Shown: positions 23,848-32,567 of the stretch, piece after piece
How positions within the stretch are numbered: position 1 is the stretch's first letter
How the letters are laid out: the number at the start of each line of letters is the position of its first letter
NCBI RefSeq assembly: GCF_009497775.1
Contig: NZ_CP031012.1
Coordinates: forward strand, 806,001 to 870,000
Length of the DNA: 64,000 nt
Reading direction: 5' to 3'
Source: Alcaligenes faecalis
Lineage (GTDB): Bacteria; Pseudomonadota; Gammaproteobacteria; Burkholderiales; Burkholderiaceae_B
The notes under the pieces: generated by a model
Told to the model about the DNA's origin: nothing
Databases searched by the model: none
What the model saw: the letters and a program-made list of their open reading frames with translations, nothing else
Program-made: the position numbers and the translations under genes

Positions 23848-25620
23848 ATGATTGCCCATTCCGTGCTGTCGATGCGCAAGCGTCTGCAGGGTTTCAAGTG
23901 GTTGTCTGATATGCCCGCCATGCTGGCGTGGGCAGTCTTGGCCGGCATTTTGGGAGCCTTGGCTACGCTAGCCTTTCATCAGGGCATGCGCTTTGTGCAG
24001 CAAGTGGTCACGGGGCAGCACGGCGGCATCGTTGCGGTAACGGAAAGCCTGCCCTGGTACATGCGCCTCCTGTTTCCTACCCTGGGCGGTTTGTGCGCCG
24101 GTATCCTGCTGTGGCTGGCCGGGCGTCTGCCCTCGGGAAGTAACTCGGACTATATGGAAGCCGTGGCCATTGGCGACGGCCGCTTGTCCATCCGCCAGGG
24201 CTTGCTGCGATCCTTGTCCTCCCTGATGACGGTAGCGTCGGGCGGTTCGATTGGTCGGGAAGGGGCGATGGTGCATTTGGCCTCCTTGTCCGCTTCTGCG
24301 ATAGGCCGTTTCACCTTGTTCGGTGAAGCCCGCCTGCGTTTGCTGGTGGCCTGTGGTGCCGCTGCCGGTGTGGCTGCGGCTTATGGGGCCCCGATTGCCG
24401 GTGCCGTATTTGTGGCCGAGATTGTGCTGGGCACCATGACCATGAGTAGCTTCGGCCCCCTGTTGATGGCGGCTGTCAGTGCTCACCTGACCATGCGCAT
24501 GCTGGGTGGCTATCACGCCCCCTATGAAATGACGAATGTTCAGGCCGTTGCGGGTTGGGACATCTTGCCCTTTCTGGTTCTGGGTGTGCTGATTGGTCTG
24601 GCTGCACCCGCTTTCCTGAAATTGCTGAATTTGTTTCGTACCCTGTTCAAGCGTACCGGCCTGGGTTTGCCTTTGCGTCTGGCTTTGGGTGGCTTGCTGC
24701 TGGGACTGTTGCTGATCCTCATGCCGCGCGTGGCGGGTAATGGCTTCAGCGTGGTGTCCTCCATGCTGCACAGTGACTGGGCCTGGTACAGCGTACTGCT
24801 TATTCTGGTGTTCAAGGTTCTGGCTACAGGGTTGACGGTGGGCTCGGGCGCAGTCGGTGGTGTGTTTACCCCTGCCATCTTTGTGGGAGCGGCCTTTGGC
24901 ACCCTGTTTGGTCAACTGACCTTGTTGATTCTGCCGGGTCTGGATTTGCCTTTGTACCTGTTCACGCTGGTGGGCATGGGTGCGTTCCTGGGGGCTGCGA
25001 CCAGTGCGCCCTTCATGGCCATTCTGATGTTGTTTGAAATGACCTTGAGCTATCAACTGGTACTGCCGCTGATCGTGGCCTGTGTCATGGCTTATTTTGT
25101 GTCGCGTGGTGTGGCTGAAGTGGCCATGTATGAAGTTACCTTGGTGCGCGAGCGCGATGCCTTGCTGCGTCACAAGCTGCGTCATACCACCCTGGCTGAG
25201 CTGGTCCGTCCGGCGGACACCGTGGTCAGCACCACCACCCAAATGCGCGATGCCTTGCAGATGTTCCTGGATTACCCCGTGCGCTATTTGTATGTGGTGA
25301 ACGAGGAGCAGGTTTATCAAGGTGTGATTGCCCAGCCCGACCTGACGCGTATGTTGCTGGACGACAACGCTGCCCAGGAACGTGTGGTGGGGGATATTTT
25401 GCGTATGGATTTCGTCAAGACGCTCTACCCGAACATGAGTCTGGACGAGGCTCAGGAACACTTCGTGAGCTTTGCCGGAGAGCGCCTGCCGGTATTGAAT
25501 GGTGACGGCTCGGGTCGCCTGATTGGTGTAGTCTATAAGTCTGCTGTGCTGGAAAAATACTCCGCCATCAAACGCTCCCTGGATGCGAGCGGCGAAGTGA
25601 TGCTGGATGCCCGGCGCTAA
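23848..25620 (+). CDS. ClC-family chloride channel/transporter with CBS domains
   Basis: A 590-residue ClC protein with about ten hydrophobic segments and a cytoplasmic C-terminal CBS pair (about residues 440-575). The gating-glutamate motif is GGSIGREGAMVHLA (about 131-144), with Ala where most ClCs have Pro after Glu-Gly. GSGAVGGVFTPAIFVG (about 332-347) is the second selectivity motif. In APIAGAVFVAEIVLG the position matching the internal proton glutamate of E. coli ClcA (E203) appears to be Ile, so proton coupling may differ; this rests on an alignment by eye. The gene begins 8 nt after the CydB-like stop and belongs to the same probable operon. Chloride or fluoride cannot be told apart firmly, although the CBS tail favours chloride. 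Confidence 0.92.
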   Translation: MIAHSVLSMRKRLQGFKWLSDMPAMLAWAVLAGILGALATLAFHQGMRFVQQVVTGQHGGIVAVTESLPWYMRLLFPTLGGLCAGILLWLAGRLPSGSNSDYMEAVAIGDGRLSIRQGLLRSLSSLMTVASGGSIGREGAMVHLASLSASAIGRFTLFGEARLRLLVACGAAAGVAAAYGAPIAGAVFVAEIVLGTMTMSSFGPLLMAAVSAHLTMRMLGGYHAPYEMTNVQAVAGWDILPFLVLGVLIGLAAPAFLKLLNLFRTLFKRTGLGLPLRLALGGLLLGLLLILMPRVAGNGFSVVSSMLHSDWAWYSVLLILVFKVLATGLTVGSGAVGGVFTPAIFVGAAFGTLFGQLTLLILPGLDLPLYLFTLVGMGAFLGAATSAPFMAILMLFEMTLSYQLVLPLIVACVMAYFVSRGVAEVAMYEVTLVRERDALLRHKLRHTTLAELVRPADTVVSTTTQMRDALQMFLDYPVRYLYVVNEEQVYQGVIAQPDLTRMLLDDNAAQERVVGDILRMDFVKTLYPNMSLDEAQEHFVSFAGERLPVLNGDGSGRLIGVVYKSAVLEKYSAIKRSLDASGEVMLDARR

Positions 25621-25641
25621 ACTCTTTTTGTGACATAAATC

Positions 25642-26778
25642 ATGCGTACAAAAGCTTGCCAGCGAGGCTTGGCAGGCGGGCTGATTGTCGGTCTTGCCAT
25701 GCTGTTCGCTGTTCCATTGGCCACCGCTCAAAACCGTGTCGGATTGGAAAACCTGTCCGCCACGCGTGTGTATGGTGTGGATGAGGCTCAGGCGATTCCT
25801 CCTCAGGAGCTTCCCCCGGTAGAGCCGTTTTTTGATGCCTCGCAATGGCATCGCCAGGGCGACCAGGGTTTGGTCAACCCAGCCACGTCCATTGGTTTTT
25901 CTTTTTCTGATTTCAGCCTGAGCGGTTCCAGTACCGCCAGTCTGGCTCGCTCCATTCAATATAGTCAGCAGTCCTCGCCGATCTGGAGTGCACGCTGGTT
26001 GAGCAGTGCGCCCGATCAGGTCTGGCAGTTTGGCGAGCGCAATTGGCGCTACGTCAATGAAGATGGTTTGCAGTTAACCTTGGGCAATGACACGGTAACC
26101 GCCCCGGATTGGGCGCGGCCTGTGGAACTGGGCGGGATCAATATTACCCAGCAGTTTGAACAAGGCCCGGCCGGGCCCTGGCGCTATGCCTTGGCCGTGG
26201 GTGCGCTGGACATAACAGGCAAGCAGGACAACGGTGATCTGGTGTACGGATCGTCGGCGAGCAGTCTGATGGTCAGTACCGATATCACCAGTCGCACCAG
26301 CATTGATACCCAAATGGAAAGTGCGCGTGATTTTGGCTTGACCGGGGTGGGTGCCACTTATCGCTCGCCGGATTTTGGCGTGTGGCAGGCCAGTGTGGCC
26401 AAAGCTTCCCATTCCGTGGGACAGGGGTGGCGTTATCAGGCCGCCTATGGCCTGGATGTGCTGGACGATTTGCATCTGCAATGGCAGGGCGAGCGGTACC
26501 AGGACAACTTCCTGGATTTAAGCCGTTATCAGGGCATGAAGGTCGACGCGGCCAGCAGCCGGCAGGTGGTGGGTTTGTCCATGCCCCTGCGCCGCTGGGG
26601 TGAAGTAAAGACGCAGTACGAGGTGCAGCAGGTAGTTGCCGGGGGGGAGAACCGCTACCTTGGGGTCACGCAGCAGTTCTGGTACAGTCCCCACCTTAGG
26701 GTGGGTTTGCAAGCTCGCCGTCATCTGGAAAGTCGTCAGTCGAACATCGCGCTGCGTTTTTCTATTCCGATTTTTTAA
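25642..26778 (+). CDS. Probable outer-membrane beta-barrel protein of unknown family
   Basis: A 378-residue protein with a Sec signal peptide (LIVGLAMLFAVPLATAQ, cleavage near residue 29). The mature part has many alternating polar/hydrophobic strands, for example WRYQAAYGLDVLDDLHLQWQ and RRWGEVKTQYEVQQ. It ends NIALRFSIPIF, with the terminal phenylalanine that the BAM complex recognises in outer-membrane proteins. There are no cysteines and no plug or TonB box. I do not recognise the family. It lies 21 nt after the ClC gene and 9 nt before recQ in the same direction, so it is probably co-expressed with the bd-like/ClC genes. Confidence 0.72.
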   Translation: MRTKACQRGLAGGLIVGLAMLFAVPLATAQNRVGLENLSATRVYGVDEAQAIPPQELPPVEPFFDASQWHRQGDQGLVNPATSIGFSFSDFSLSGSSTASLARSIQYSQQSSPIWSARWLSSAPDQVWQFGERNWRYVNEDGLQLTLGNDTVTAPDWARPVELGGINITQQFEQGPAGPWRYALAVGALDITGKQDNGDLVYGSSASSLMVSTDITSRTSIDTQMESARDFGLTGVGATYRSPDFGVWQASVAKASHSVGQGWRYQAAYGLDVLDDLHLQWQGERYQDNFLDLSRYQGMKVDAASSRQVVGLSMPLRRWGEVKTQYEVQQVVAGGENRYLGVTQQFWYSPHLRVGLQARRHLESRQSNIALRFSIPIF

Positions 26779-26787
26779 GCAGGCGGC

Positions 26788-28614
26788 ATGGCCCAGTCAG
26801 CACTTGAGGTTCTTCAGGAAGTTTTTGGTTATGACAGTTTTCGTGGCTCTCAGCACGAGATTATCGAGACCCTGATCCAAGGCGGTGACGCCCTGGTCTT
26901 GATGCCCACGGGCGGCGGCAAGTCGCTGTGTTACCAGATTCCTGCTTTGGTGCGACCCGGCACCGGCGTGGTCGTGTCCCCCCTGATTGCCTTGATGCAG
27001 GATCAGGTGGATGCCCTCAATGAGCTGGGTGTTAATGCTGCCTATCTGAACTCCACCCAGGATTGGCAAACCGCCCGCGAGGTCGAGCGCGAGTTTCTGA
27101 CGGGGCAGCTGGATCTGCTCTATGTGGCTCCCGAGCGTTTGCTGACAGACCGTTGCCTGGATTTGCTGGCACGCGGCCAGATTTCCCTGTTTGCCATTGA
27201 CGAAGCCCACTGCGTATCGCAATGGGGCCACGACTTCCGCCCGGAATACCTGGGCCTGGATTTGCTGGCCCAGCGCTGGCCGGGAGTGCCACGGGTTGCC
27301 TTGACGGCGACTGCCACTCAGTTGACGCGGGTAGAAATTGCCCAGCGCCTGAAGCTGGAAGAGGCCCGGCATTTTGTCGCCAGTTTTGATCGCCCTAATA
27401 TTTGCTATCGCATCATCGAAAAGAACGAGGTGCGCAAGCAGCTCTTGAGCTTCATTCAGGAAGAGCACTCCGGTGATGCGGGGATTGTGTATTGCCTGTC
27501 GCGCTCGCGCGTGGAAGATACCGCCGAGTTTCTGTGCAAGAACGGTATCCATGCCTTGCCCTACCATGCAGGGCTGGATGCGCAGCAACGCGCCATCAAC
27601 CAGGCCCGCTTTCTTCGAGAAGAAGGGGTGGTCATGGTGGCAACCATTGCCTTTGGCATGGGTGTCAATAAACCAGATGTGCGCTTTGTAGCCCACATTG
27701 ACCTGCCCAAATCGGTGGAGGGGTATTACCAGGAAACCGGGCGGGCAGGGCGCGATGGTGAAGTGGCCACGGCCTGGCTGGCCTATGGTTTGCAAGACGT
27801 GGTGCAATTGCACCGCATGATTAACCAGTCGCAAGGCGATGCGGCACACCGACGCCAGCAAGGCCAGGCGCTGGATGCCATGTTGGGCCTGTGCGAAACC
27901 ATTTCCTGCCGCCGCCAGCGCTTGTTGGCGTATTTCGATCAGCAGATCGAGCCTTGCGGTAACTGCGATACCTGCCTGGAAGCGCCGGAAGCCTGGGATG
28001 GTACGGTGGCAGCGCAGAAAATGCTCTCTACAATCTATAGATTGTGGCGCGAGCGCGGTCAGCGCTTCGGGGCCGGACACCTGATCGACATCCTGCTGGG
28101 CAAGCTGACGGACCGTGTCAAAGAGCACGAGCATGACAAGCTCACCGTCTTTGGCGTGGGCAAGGATCTGACCGATCAAGCCTGGCGTGGGGTACTGCGC
28201 CAGTTGCTGGCACATAGTCTGGTCACGGTGGACCTGGAAGGGTACGGCACCTTGTTGCTGACCGAGGCCAGCCGCGAAGTGCTCAAAGGGGAACGCACTT
28301 TAATGTTGCGGCGCGAAACCGTAACACGCGGACCCGCTGCACACCGAGTAAAAGGTCAGGCGCCTGCCGGACCTGCGCTGGAGCCCGATCAGCAGCGACG
28401 ATTCGAGGCTTTGCGTGCCTGGCGTGCCGCGACCGCCCGCGAACATGGCGTCCCCGCCTATGTCATTTTCCATGATGCCACTTTGCGTGAAGTGGCCATC
28501 CGCTGCCCCAGCTCAGAGGCTGATCTGGAGCCGATTACAGGCATAGGTGTACGCAAAAGAGAGGCCTATGGCGAGGCTTTGCTGCGCTGCGTTCAAGAGT
28601 TCCAGACGCAATAG
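26788..28614 (+). CDS. recQ: ATP-dependent DNA helicase RecQ
   Basis: A 608-residue helicase of normal RecQ length. [20 protein letters not shown] is the RecQ motif 0 region, [15 protein letters not shown] (about residues 40-54) the Walker A, and [19 protein letters not shown] (about 136-154) the DEAH box with the aromatic-rich loop. Helicase motif VI reads [10 protein letters not shown] (about 315-324). The zinc subdomain has Cys in SCRRQRLL and CGNCDTC (about 372-396), followed by winged-helix and HRDC domains (the latter from about 530). RecQ unwinds 3'-5' in recombination repair and fork processing. Its place at the end of the bd-like/ClC run suggests co-transcription without obvious functional relation. 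Confidence 0.96.
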   Translation: MAQSALEVLQEVFGYDSFRGSQHEIIETLIQGGDALVLMPTGGGKSLCYQIPALVRPGTGVVVSPLIALMQDQVDALNELGVNAAYLNSTQDWQTAREVEREFLTGQLDLLYVAPERLLTDRCLDLLARGQISLFAIDEAHCVSQWGHDFRPEYLGLDLLAQRWPGVPRVALTATATQLTRVEIAQRLKLEEARHFVASFDRPNICYRIIEKNEVRKQLLSFIQEEHSGDAGIVYCLSRSRVEDTAEFLCKNGIHALPYHAGLDAQQRAINQARFLREEGVVMVATIAFGMGVNKPDVRFVAHIDLPKSVEGYYQETGRAGRDGEVATAWLAYGLQDVVQLHRMINQSQGDAAHRRQQGQALDAMLGLCETISCRRQRLLAYFDQQIEPCGNCDTCLEAPEAWDGTVAAQKMLSTIYRLWRERGQRFGAGHLIDILLGKLTDRVKEHEHDKLTVFGVGKDLTDQAWRGVLRQLLAHSLVTVDLEGYGTLLLTEASREVLKGERTLMLRRETVTRGPAAHRVKGQAPAGPALEPDQQRRFEALRAWRAATAREHGVPAYVIFHDATLREVAIRCPSSEADLEPITGIGVRKREAYGEALLRCVQEFQTQ

Positions 28615-28686
28615 GAAATTGTTAGCAGAGCAAAGATTGGTTGCATTTTTATGCGCTGAATCTGCTCGGCAGTCACAAAACGACTA

Positions 28687-28715
28687 TTCGCTCAATCCGC
28701 TATATGTAGTAGAAT
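28687..28715 (+). promoter_or_regulatory. Candidate nrdA promoter
   Basis: TTCGCT (28687-28692) and TAGAAT (28710-28715) are separated by 17 nt upstream of nrdA. The -10 is good (5 of 6) and the -35 weak (3 of 6). The first NrdR box overlaps the spacer and -10, which suits repression by NrdR. Confidence 0.45.
28697..28712 (+). promoter_or_regulatory. NrdR box 1
   Basis: CCGCTATATGTAGTAG matches the NrdR consensus acaCwAtATaTwGtgt at 11 of 16 positions, including the CTATAT core. It begins exactly 31 bp before box 2, i.e. three helical turns, the usual spacing of paired NrdR sites. Confidence 0.65.
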
Positions 28716-28727
28716 GACGCCAATATC

Positions 28728-28743
28728 ACACTATATATGGTGT
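28728..28743 (+). promoter_or_regulatory. NrdR box 2
   Basis: ACACTATATATGGTGT matches the NrdR consensus acaCwAtATaTwGtgt at 15 of 16 positions. NrdR is the ATP/dATP-sensing repressor of ribonucleotide reductase genes. Confidence 0.85.
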
Positions 28744-28812
28744 GCATCAAATGACGCTGGCGGCTGCAAAAGCCGCGTCTTCCGTCAATCACCATCGATT
28801 TCCGAGACTGAA

Positions 28813-31092
28813 ATGCAATCAACCGAACAGTTAATGGTCACTAAGCGAGATGGCCGTACAGAACCTATTAACCTCGACAAGATTCACCGAGTGGTTGATT
28901 GGGCCGCTGAAGGTCTGAGTAATGTGTCCGTCTCTCAAGTAGAGCTGCGCTCTCACATTCAGTTCTACAACGGCATTCGCACTAGCGACATCCACGAAAC
29001 CATCATCAAGTCGGCTGCGGATCTGATCTCCGAAGATACGCCTGACTACCAATATCTGGCTGCCCGTCTGGCGATTTTCCATCTGCGCAAAATCGCTTTT
29101 GGTCAGTTTGAACCCCCCAGCCTGTTCGATCACGTGACCTTGCAAACCAAGGAAGGTCGCTACGATCCGCATCTGTTGCAAGACTACACGCGCGCTGAAT
29201 TCGATGAGCTGGATGCTCATCTGGATCACTGGCGTGACATGAATTTCTCCTACGGTGCCGTCAAGCAGCTGGAAGGCAAGTACCTGATTCAGAACCGCGT
29301 GACCAAGCGCATCTACGAAAGCCCCCAGTTCCTGTACATGCTGGTGGCCATGTGTCTGTTCGCCCGTTACCCTGCCGACACACGTCTGAGCTTCATCAAG
29401 CGCTTTTACGACGCCGTATCGCAATTCAAGATTTCCTTGCCCACGCCCATCATGGCTGGCGTGCGCACACCCACCCGTCAGTTCAGCTCTTGCGTGCTGA
29501 TCGAATGTGACGACAGCCTGGACAGCATCAACGCCACGACCAGCGCCATTGTTCGTTACGTGTCACAGCGTGCCGGTATCGGTATCAACGGTGGCCGCAT
29601 TCGCGCCGTAGGCAGCGAGATTCGTGGTGGTGAAGCACAACACACGGGCTGCCTGCCGTTCTTCAAGATGTTCCAGGCGGCGGTGAAGTCGTGCTCGCAA
29701 GGTGGTGTGCGCGGTGGTGCTGCAACCTTGTTCTACCCCATGTGGCACCTGGAAGTGGAAACACTGCTGGTCCTCAAGAACAACCGTGGTGTGGAAGAAA
29801 ACCGTATCCGTCATCTGGACTACGGCGTTCAGATCAACCGCTTGCTGTACCAACGTCTGATCAAGGGCAGCCACATCACGCTGTTCTCGCCGCATGACGT
29901 GCCCGGCCTGTACGACGCGTTCTTCGCAGACCAGGACGAGTTCGAGCGTCTGTACGAAATGTACGAGCAGGATCCTGCCATCCGCAAGCGCAGCCTGCCT
30001 GCCGTGGAGCTGTTCTCCCTGCTGATGCAAGAGCGTGCCAGCACCGGCCGTATCTACATTCAGAACGTGGACCACTGCAATACGCACAGCCCATTCCAGG
30101 CCGACCGCGCTCCTGTGCGCCAGTCCAACCTGTGCATGGAAATCGCTCTGCCTACCAAGCCTTTGAACGATCTGAACGATGCCGAAGGCGAAATCGCCCT
30201 GTGCACGCTGTCGGCGTTCAACCTGGGCGCTCTGGAGTCTCTGGACGAGCTGGACGGCCTGGCTGAACTGATTGTTCGTGCTCTGGATGCTTTGCTGGAC
30301 TACCAGGATTACCCGGTCAAGGCCGCGCTGAATGCAACCAACAAGCGTCGTTCCCTGGGCGTTGGCGTCATCAACTACGCTTACTACCTGGCCAAGAACG
30401 GCACCCGCTACTCCGATCCCGCTGCCTTGGGCCTGACCCACCGCACGTTTGAAGCCATCCAGTACTACCTGTTGAAGGCTTCGGTGCAGTTGTCGCGTGA
30501 ATACGGTCCTTGCGATGCCTTCGACGAAACGACGTATGCCGCTGGTTTGCTGCCTACCGACACCTACAAGAAAGATGTGGACGGTATCTGCAACGAGCCG
30601 CTGCACCTGGATTGGGAAGCCCTGCGTGCTGACATCGTCAAGCACGGTCTGCGCAACTCGACCCTGACAGCCCTGATGCCTTCGGAAACCTCCAGTCAGA
30701 TCGCCAATGCCACCAACGGTATTGAGCCTCCGCGTGGCCTGGTGTCCGTCAAGCAGTCCAAGGACGGTATCTTGCGTCAGGTGGTGCCTGAATTTGAAAA
30801 ATATAAGGATCAGTACGAATTGCTGTGGCAAATGCCTGGCAACGACGACTACCTGAAGTTGGTTGGCGTGATGCAGAAGTTTGTTGACCAGTCGATCTCT
30901 GCGAACACCAACTATGACCCACAGCGGTTCGAGGGTGGTCGCGTACCGATGAAGCAACTGCTCAAGGACCTGCTGCTGGCCTACAAATACGGTGTGAAGA
31001 CCTTGTACTACCACAACACCCGCGACGGTGCCGATGATTCGCATGGCGAAGTAGAGGACGACGGTTGCGCAGGCGGCGCGTGCAAGATCTAA
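28813..31092 (+). CDS. nrdA: Class Ia ribonucleoside-diphosphate reductase, alpha subunit
   Basis: A 759-residue enzyme that reduces ribonucleoside diphosphates to deoxy forms. The N terminus (about residues 7-95, LMVTKRDGRTEPINLDKI onward) is the ATP-cone that senses dATP/ATP. Active-site cysteines are visible in FSSCVLIECDD (about residue 225) and NLCMEIALPTKP (about 440). The C-terminal redox pair lies in DDGCAGGACKI. ATG at 28813 is chosen because MQSTEQLMVTKRDGR is the family-like start; an upstream in-frame ATG at 28714 would lie within the operator region. It is controlled by the tandem NrdR boxes and followed 18 nt later by nrdB. Confidence 0.97.
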   Translation: MQSTEQLMVTKRDGRTEPINLDKIHRVVDWAAEGLSNVSVSQVELRSHIQFYNGIRTSDIHETIIKSAADLISEDTPDYQYLAARLAIFHLRKIAFGQFEPPSLFDHVTLQTKEGRYDPHLLQDYTRAEFDELDAHLDHWRDMNFSYGAVKQLEGKYLIQNRVTKRIYESPQFLYMLVAMCLFARYPADTRLSFIKRFYDAVSQFKISLPTPIMAGVRTPTRQFSSCVLIECDDSLDSINATTSAIVRYVSQRAGIGINGGRIRAVGSEIRGGEAQHTGCLPFFKMFQAAVKSCSQGGVRGGAATLFYPMWHLEVETLLVLKNNRGVEENRIRHLDYGVQINRLLYQRLIKGSHITLFSPHDVPGLYDAFFADQDEFERLYEMYEQDPAIRKRSLPAVELFSLLMQERASTGRIYIQNVDHCNTHSPFQADRAPVRQSNLCMEIALPTKPLNDLNDAEGEIALCTLSAFNLGALESLDELDGLAELIVRALDALLDYQDYPVKAALNATNKRRSLGVGVINYAYYLAKNGTRYSDPAALGLTHRTFEAIQYYLLKASVQLSREYGPCDAFDETTYAAGLLPTDTYKKDVDGICNEPLHLDWEALRADIVKHGLRNSTLTALMPSETSSQIANATNGIEPPRGLVSVKQSKDGILRQVVPEFEKYKDQYELLWQMPGNDDYLKLVGVMQKFVDQSISANTNYDPQRFEGGRVPMKQLLKDLLLAYKYGVKTLYYHNTRDGADDSHGEVEDDGCAGGACKI

Positions 31093-31110
31093 GCAAGGGT
31101 AAAGAGCATC

Positions 31111-32247
31111 ATGACTACCTATAGTACTTTTTCTAAAACGGATAACGACCAGCTCAAGGAACCCATGTTCTTTGGGCAGCCGGTTAACGTGGCTCGCTAC
31201 GACCAGCAAAAATATCCGATTTTTGAAAAGCTGATTGAAAAGCAGTTGTCCTTCTTCTGGCGTCCGGAAGAAGTGGACATCACCCAGGACCGGATCGACT
31301 ACCAGAACCTGCCTGACCACGAAAAGCATATTTTCATCAGCAATCTGAAGTATCAGACCTTGCTGGATTCCATCCAGGGCCGCAGCCCCAACGTGGCCTT
31401 CCTGCCTCTGGTTTCCATTCCAGAGCTGGAAACCTGGATTGAAACCTGGGCTTTTTCCGAGACGATTCACTCGCGCTCGTACACGCACATCATTCGCAAT
31501 ATTGCCAATGACCCGTCCGTTATTTTTGACGACATCGTGCGCAACGAGAACATTCAGCTGCGTGCTGCCGACATTTCCTCGTACTACGATGATCTGATCA
31601 GCGACACCATGTTGTACGCCCAACTGGGTGCAGGCGAACACGAGATCAACGGTGAAACCCGTACGCTCAGCGTGTATGAGCTCAAGAAGAAGTTGTACCT
31701 GTGCATGATGAGCGTCAATATTCTTGAGGCCATCCGCTTTTATGTCAGCTTTGCCTGCTCCTTCGCCTTTGCCGAGCGCAAGCTGATGGAAGGCAATGCC
31801 AAGATCATTCGCCTGATTGCGCGTGATGAAGCGCTGCACCTGACTGGCACGCAGCACATCATCAATATCCTGCGTTCCGGCAGCGACGATCCCGAGTTCG
31901 CTCAGATCGCCCGTGAACTGGAGCCGGTTTGCTTTGCCATGTTCAAGGATGCCGCCGAGCAGGAGAAGCAGTGGGCGGATTACCTGTTCCGCGACGGTTC
32001 CATGATTGGTCTGAACAAGGACATTCTGGGGCAGTACGTGGAGTACATCACCAATATCCGTATGGGTGCAGTGGGCCTGAAGCCTGCGTTTGAGTCCGTC
32101 AAACATAACCCCATTCCATGGATCAACACCTGGCTGTCCTCGGACACCGTGCAGGTGGCACCTCAAGAGGTGGAACTGAGCTCTTACCTGGTCGGCCAGA
32201 TCGACTCGGCCGTGTCGGCCGGCGACTTCGACGGTATTGAGTTATGA
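31111..32247 (+). CDS. nrdB: Class Ia ribonucleoside-diphosphate reductase, beta subunit
   Basis: A 378-residue R2 subunit that houses the diiron centre and the tyrosyl radical. [17 protein letters not shown] carries iron ligands and the radical tyrosine, in a block nearly the same as the E. coli one. [12 protein letters not shown] supplies the later Glu/His ligands. The C-terminal tail ending GDFDGIEL is the part that docks on NrdA. A tyrosine at the radical site and the E. coli-like sequence argue for class Ia rather than the manganese Ib or radical-lacking Ic types. It overlaps yfaE by 4 nt. Confidence 0.97.
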   Translation: MTTYSTFSKTDNDQLKEPMFFGQPVNVARYDQQKYPIFEKLIEKQLSFFWRPEEVDITQDRIDYQNLPDHEKHIFISNLKYQTLLDSIQGRSPNVAFLPLVSIPELETWIETWAFSETIHSRSYTHIIRNIANDPSVIFDDIVRNENIQLRAADISSYYDDLISDTMLYAQLGAGEHEINGETRTLSVYELKKKLYLCMMSVNILEAIRFYVSFACSFAFAERKLMEGNAKIIRLIARDEALHLTGTQHIINILRSGSDDPEFAQIARELEPVCFAMFKDAAEQEKQWADYLFRDGSMIGLNKDILGQYVEYITNIRMGAVGLKPAFESVKHNPIPWINTWLSSDTVQVAPQEVELSSYLVGQIDSAVSAGDFDGIEL

Positions 32248-32552
32248 GTCAAGTCCGGACAACTGATCATGACTTTCAGTTGCGGGACGGCGAAACTTTG
32301 TTGGAAGGTTTGGAACGAACCGGCCATCAGGTTGAGTATCAATGCAGGAGCGGCTATTGCGGCTCCTGCCGTATTCCTCTTGTGTATGGAAAGGTTGCTT
32401 ATAAAGAGCAGCCTTTAGCGTATGTCGGCCCAGGCGAGGTTTTGCCGTGCTGTTGCACGGTACTCGAACCGATCATGGTTGATTGTCAGCGCATTGCCCG
32501 GATTGAGGAGGAACCAGAGGATCAGTTCGGCTTTACCGGGCTGAACCCCTGA
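32244..32552 (+). CDS. yfaE: 2Fe-2S ferredoxin for ribonucleotide reductase maintenance (YfaE type)
   Basis: A 102-residue plant-type ferredoxin. [16 protein letters not shown] (Cys at about residues 34, 39 and 42) with a fourth Cys in [10 protein letters not shown] (about 72-74) forms the 2Fe-2S site. The ATGA overlap with nrdB and the E. coli-like order nrdA-nrdB-yfaE point to the role of delivering electrons for assembly and repair of the NrdB diferric-tyrosyl cofactor. It is slightly longer than E. coli YfaE (84 residues), with an acidic C-terminal tail ([10 protein letters not shown]). Confidence 0.92.
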   Translation: MSQVRTTDHDFQLRDGETLLEGLERTGHQVEYQCRSGYCGSCRIPLVYGKVAYKEQPLAYVGPGEVLPCCCTVLEPIMVDCQRIARIEEEPEDQFGFTGLNP

Positions 32553-32567
32553 TTCCTTTGTCTTCCT

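Noticed and set aside
23968..25959. Antisense open frame of 663 codons opposite the ClC gene
   Set aside because: The product is low-complexity and rich in Gln, His and Thr, with no family features; the sense strand encodes a complete ClC protein.
29563..32166. Very long antisense open frame (867 codons) opposite nrdA and nrdB
   Set aside because: It is a by-product of the codon bias of the two well-identified sense genes; the product is His/Gln/Val-rich without domains, start context or RBS.
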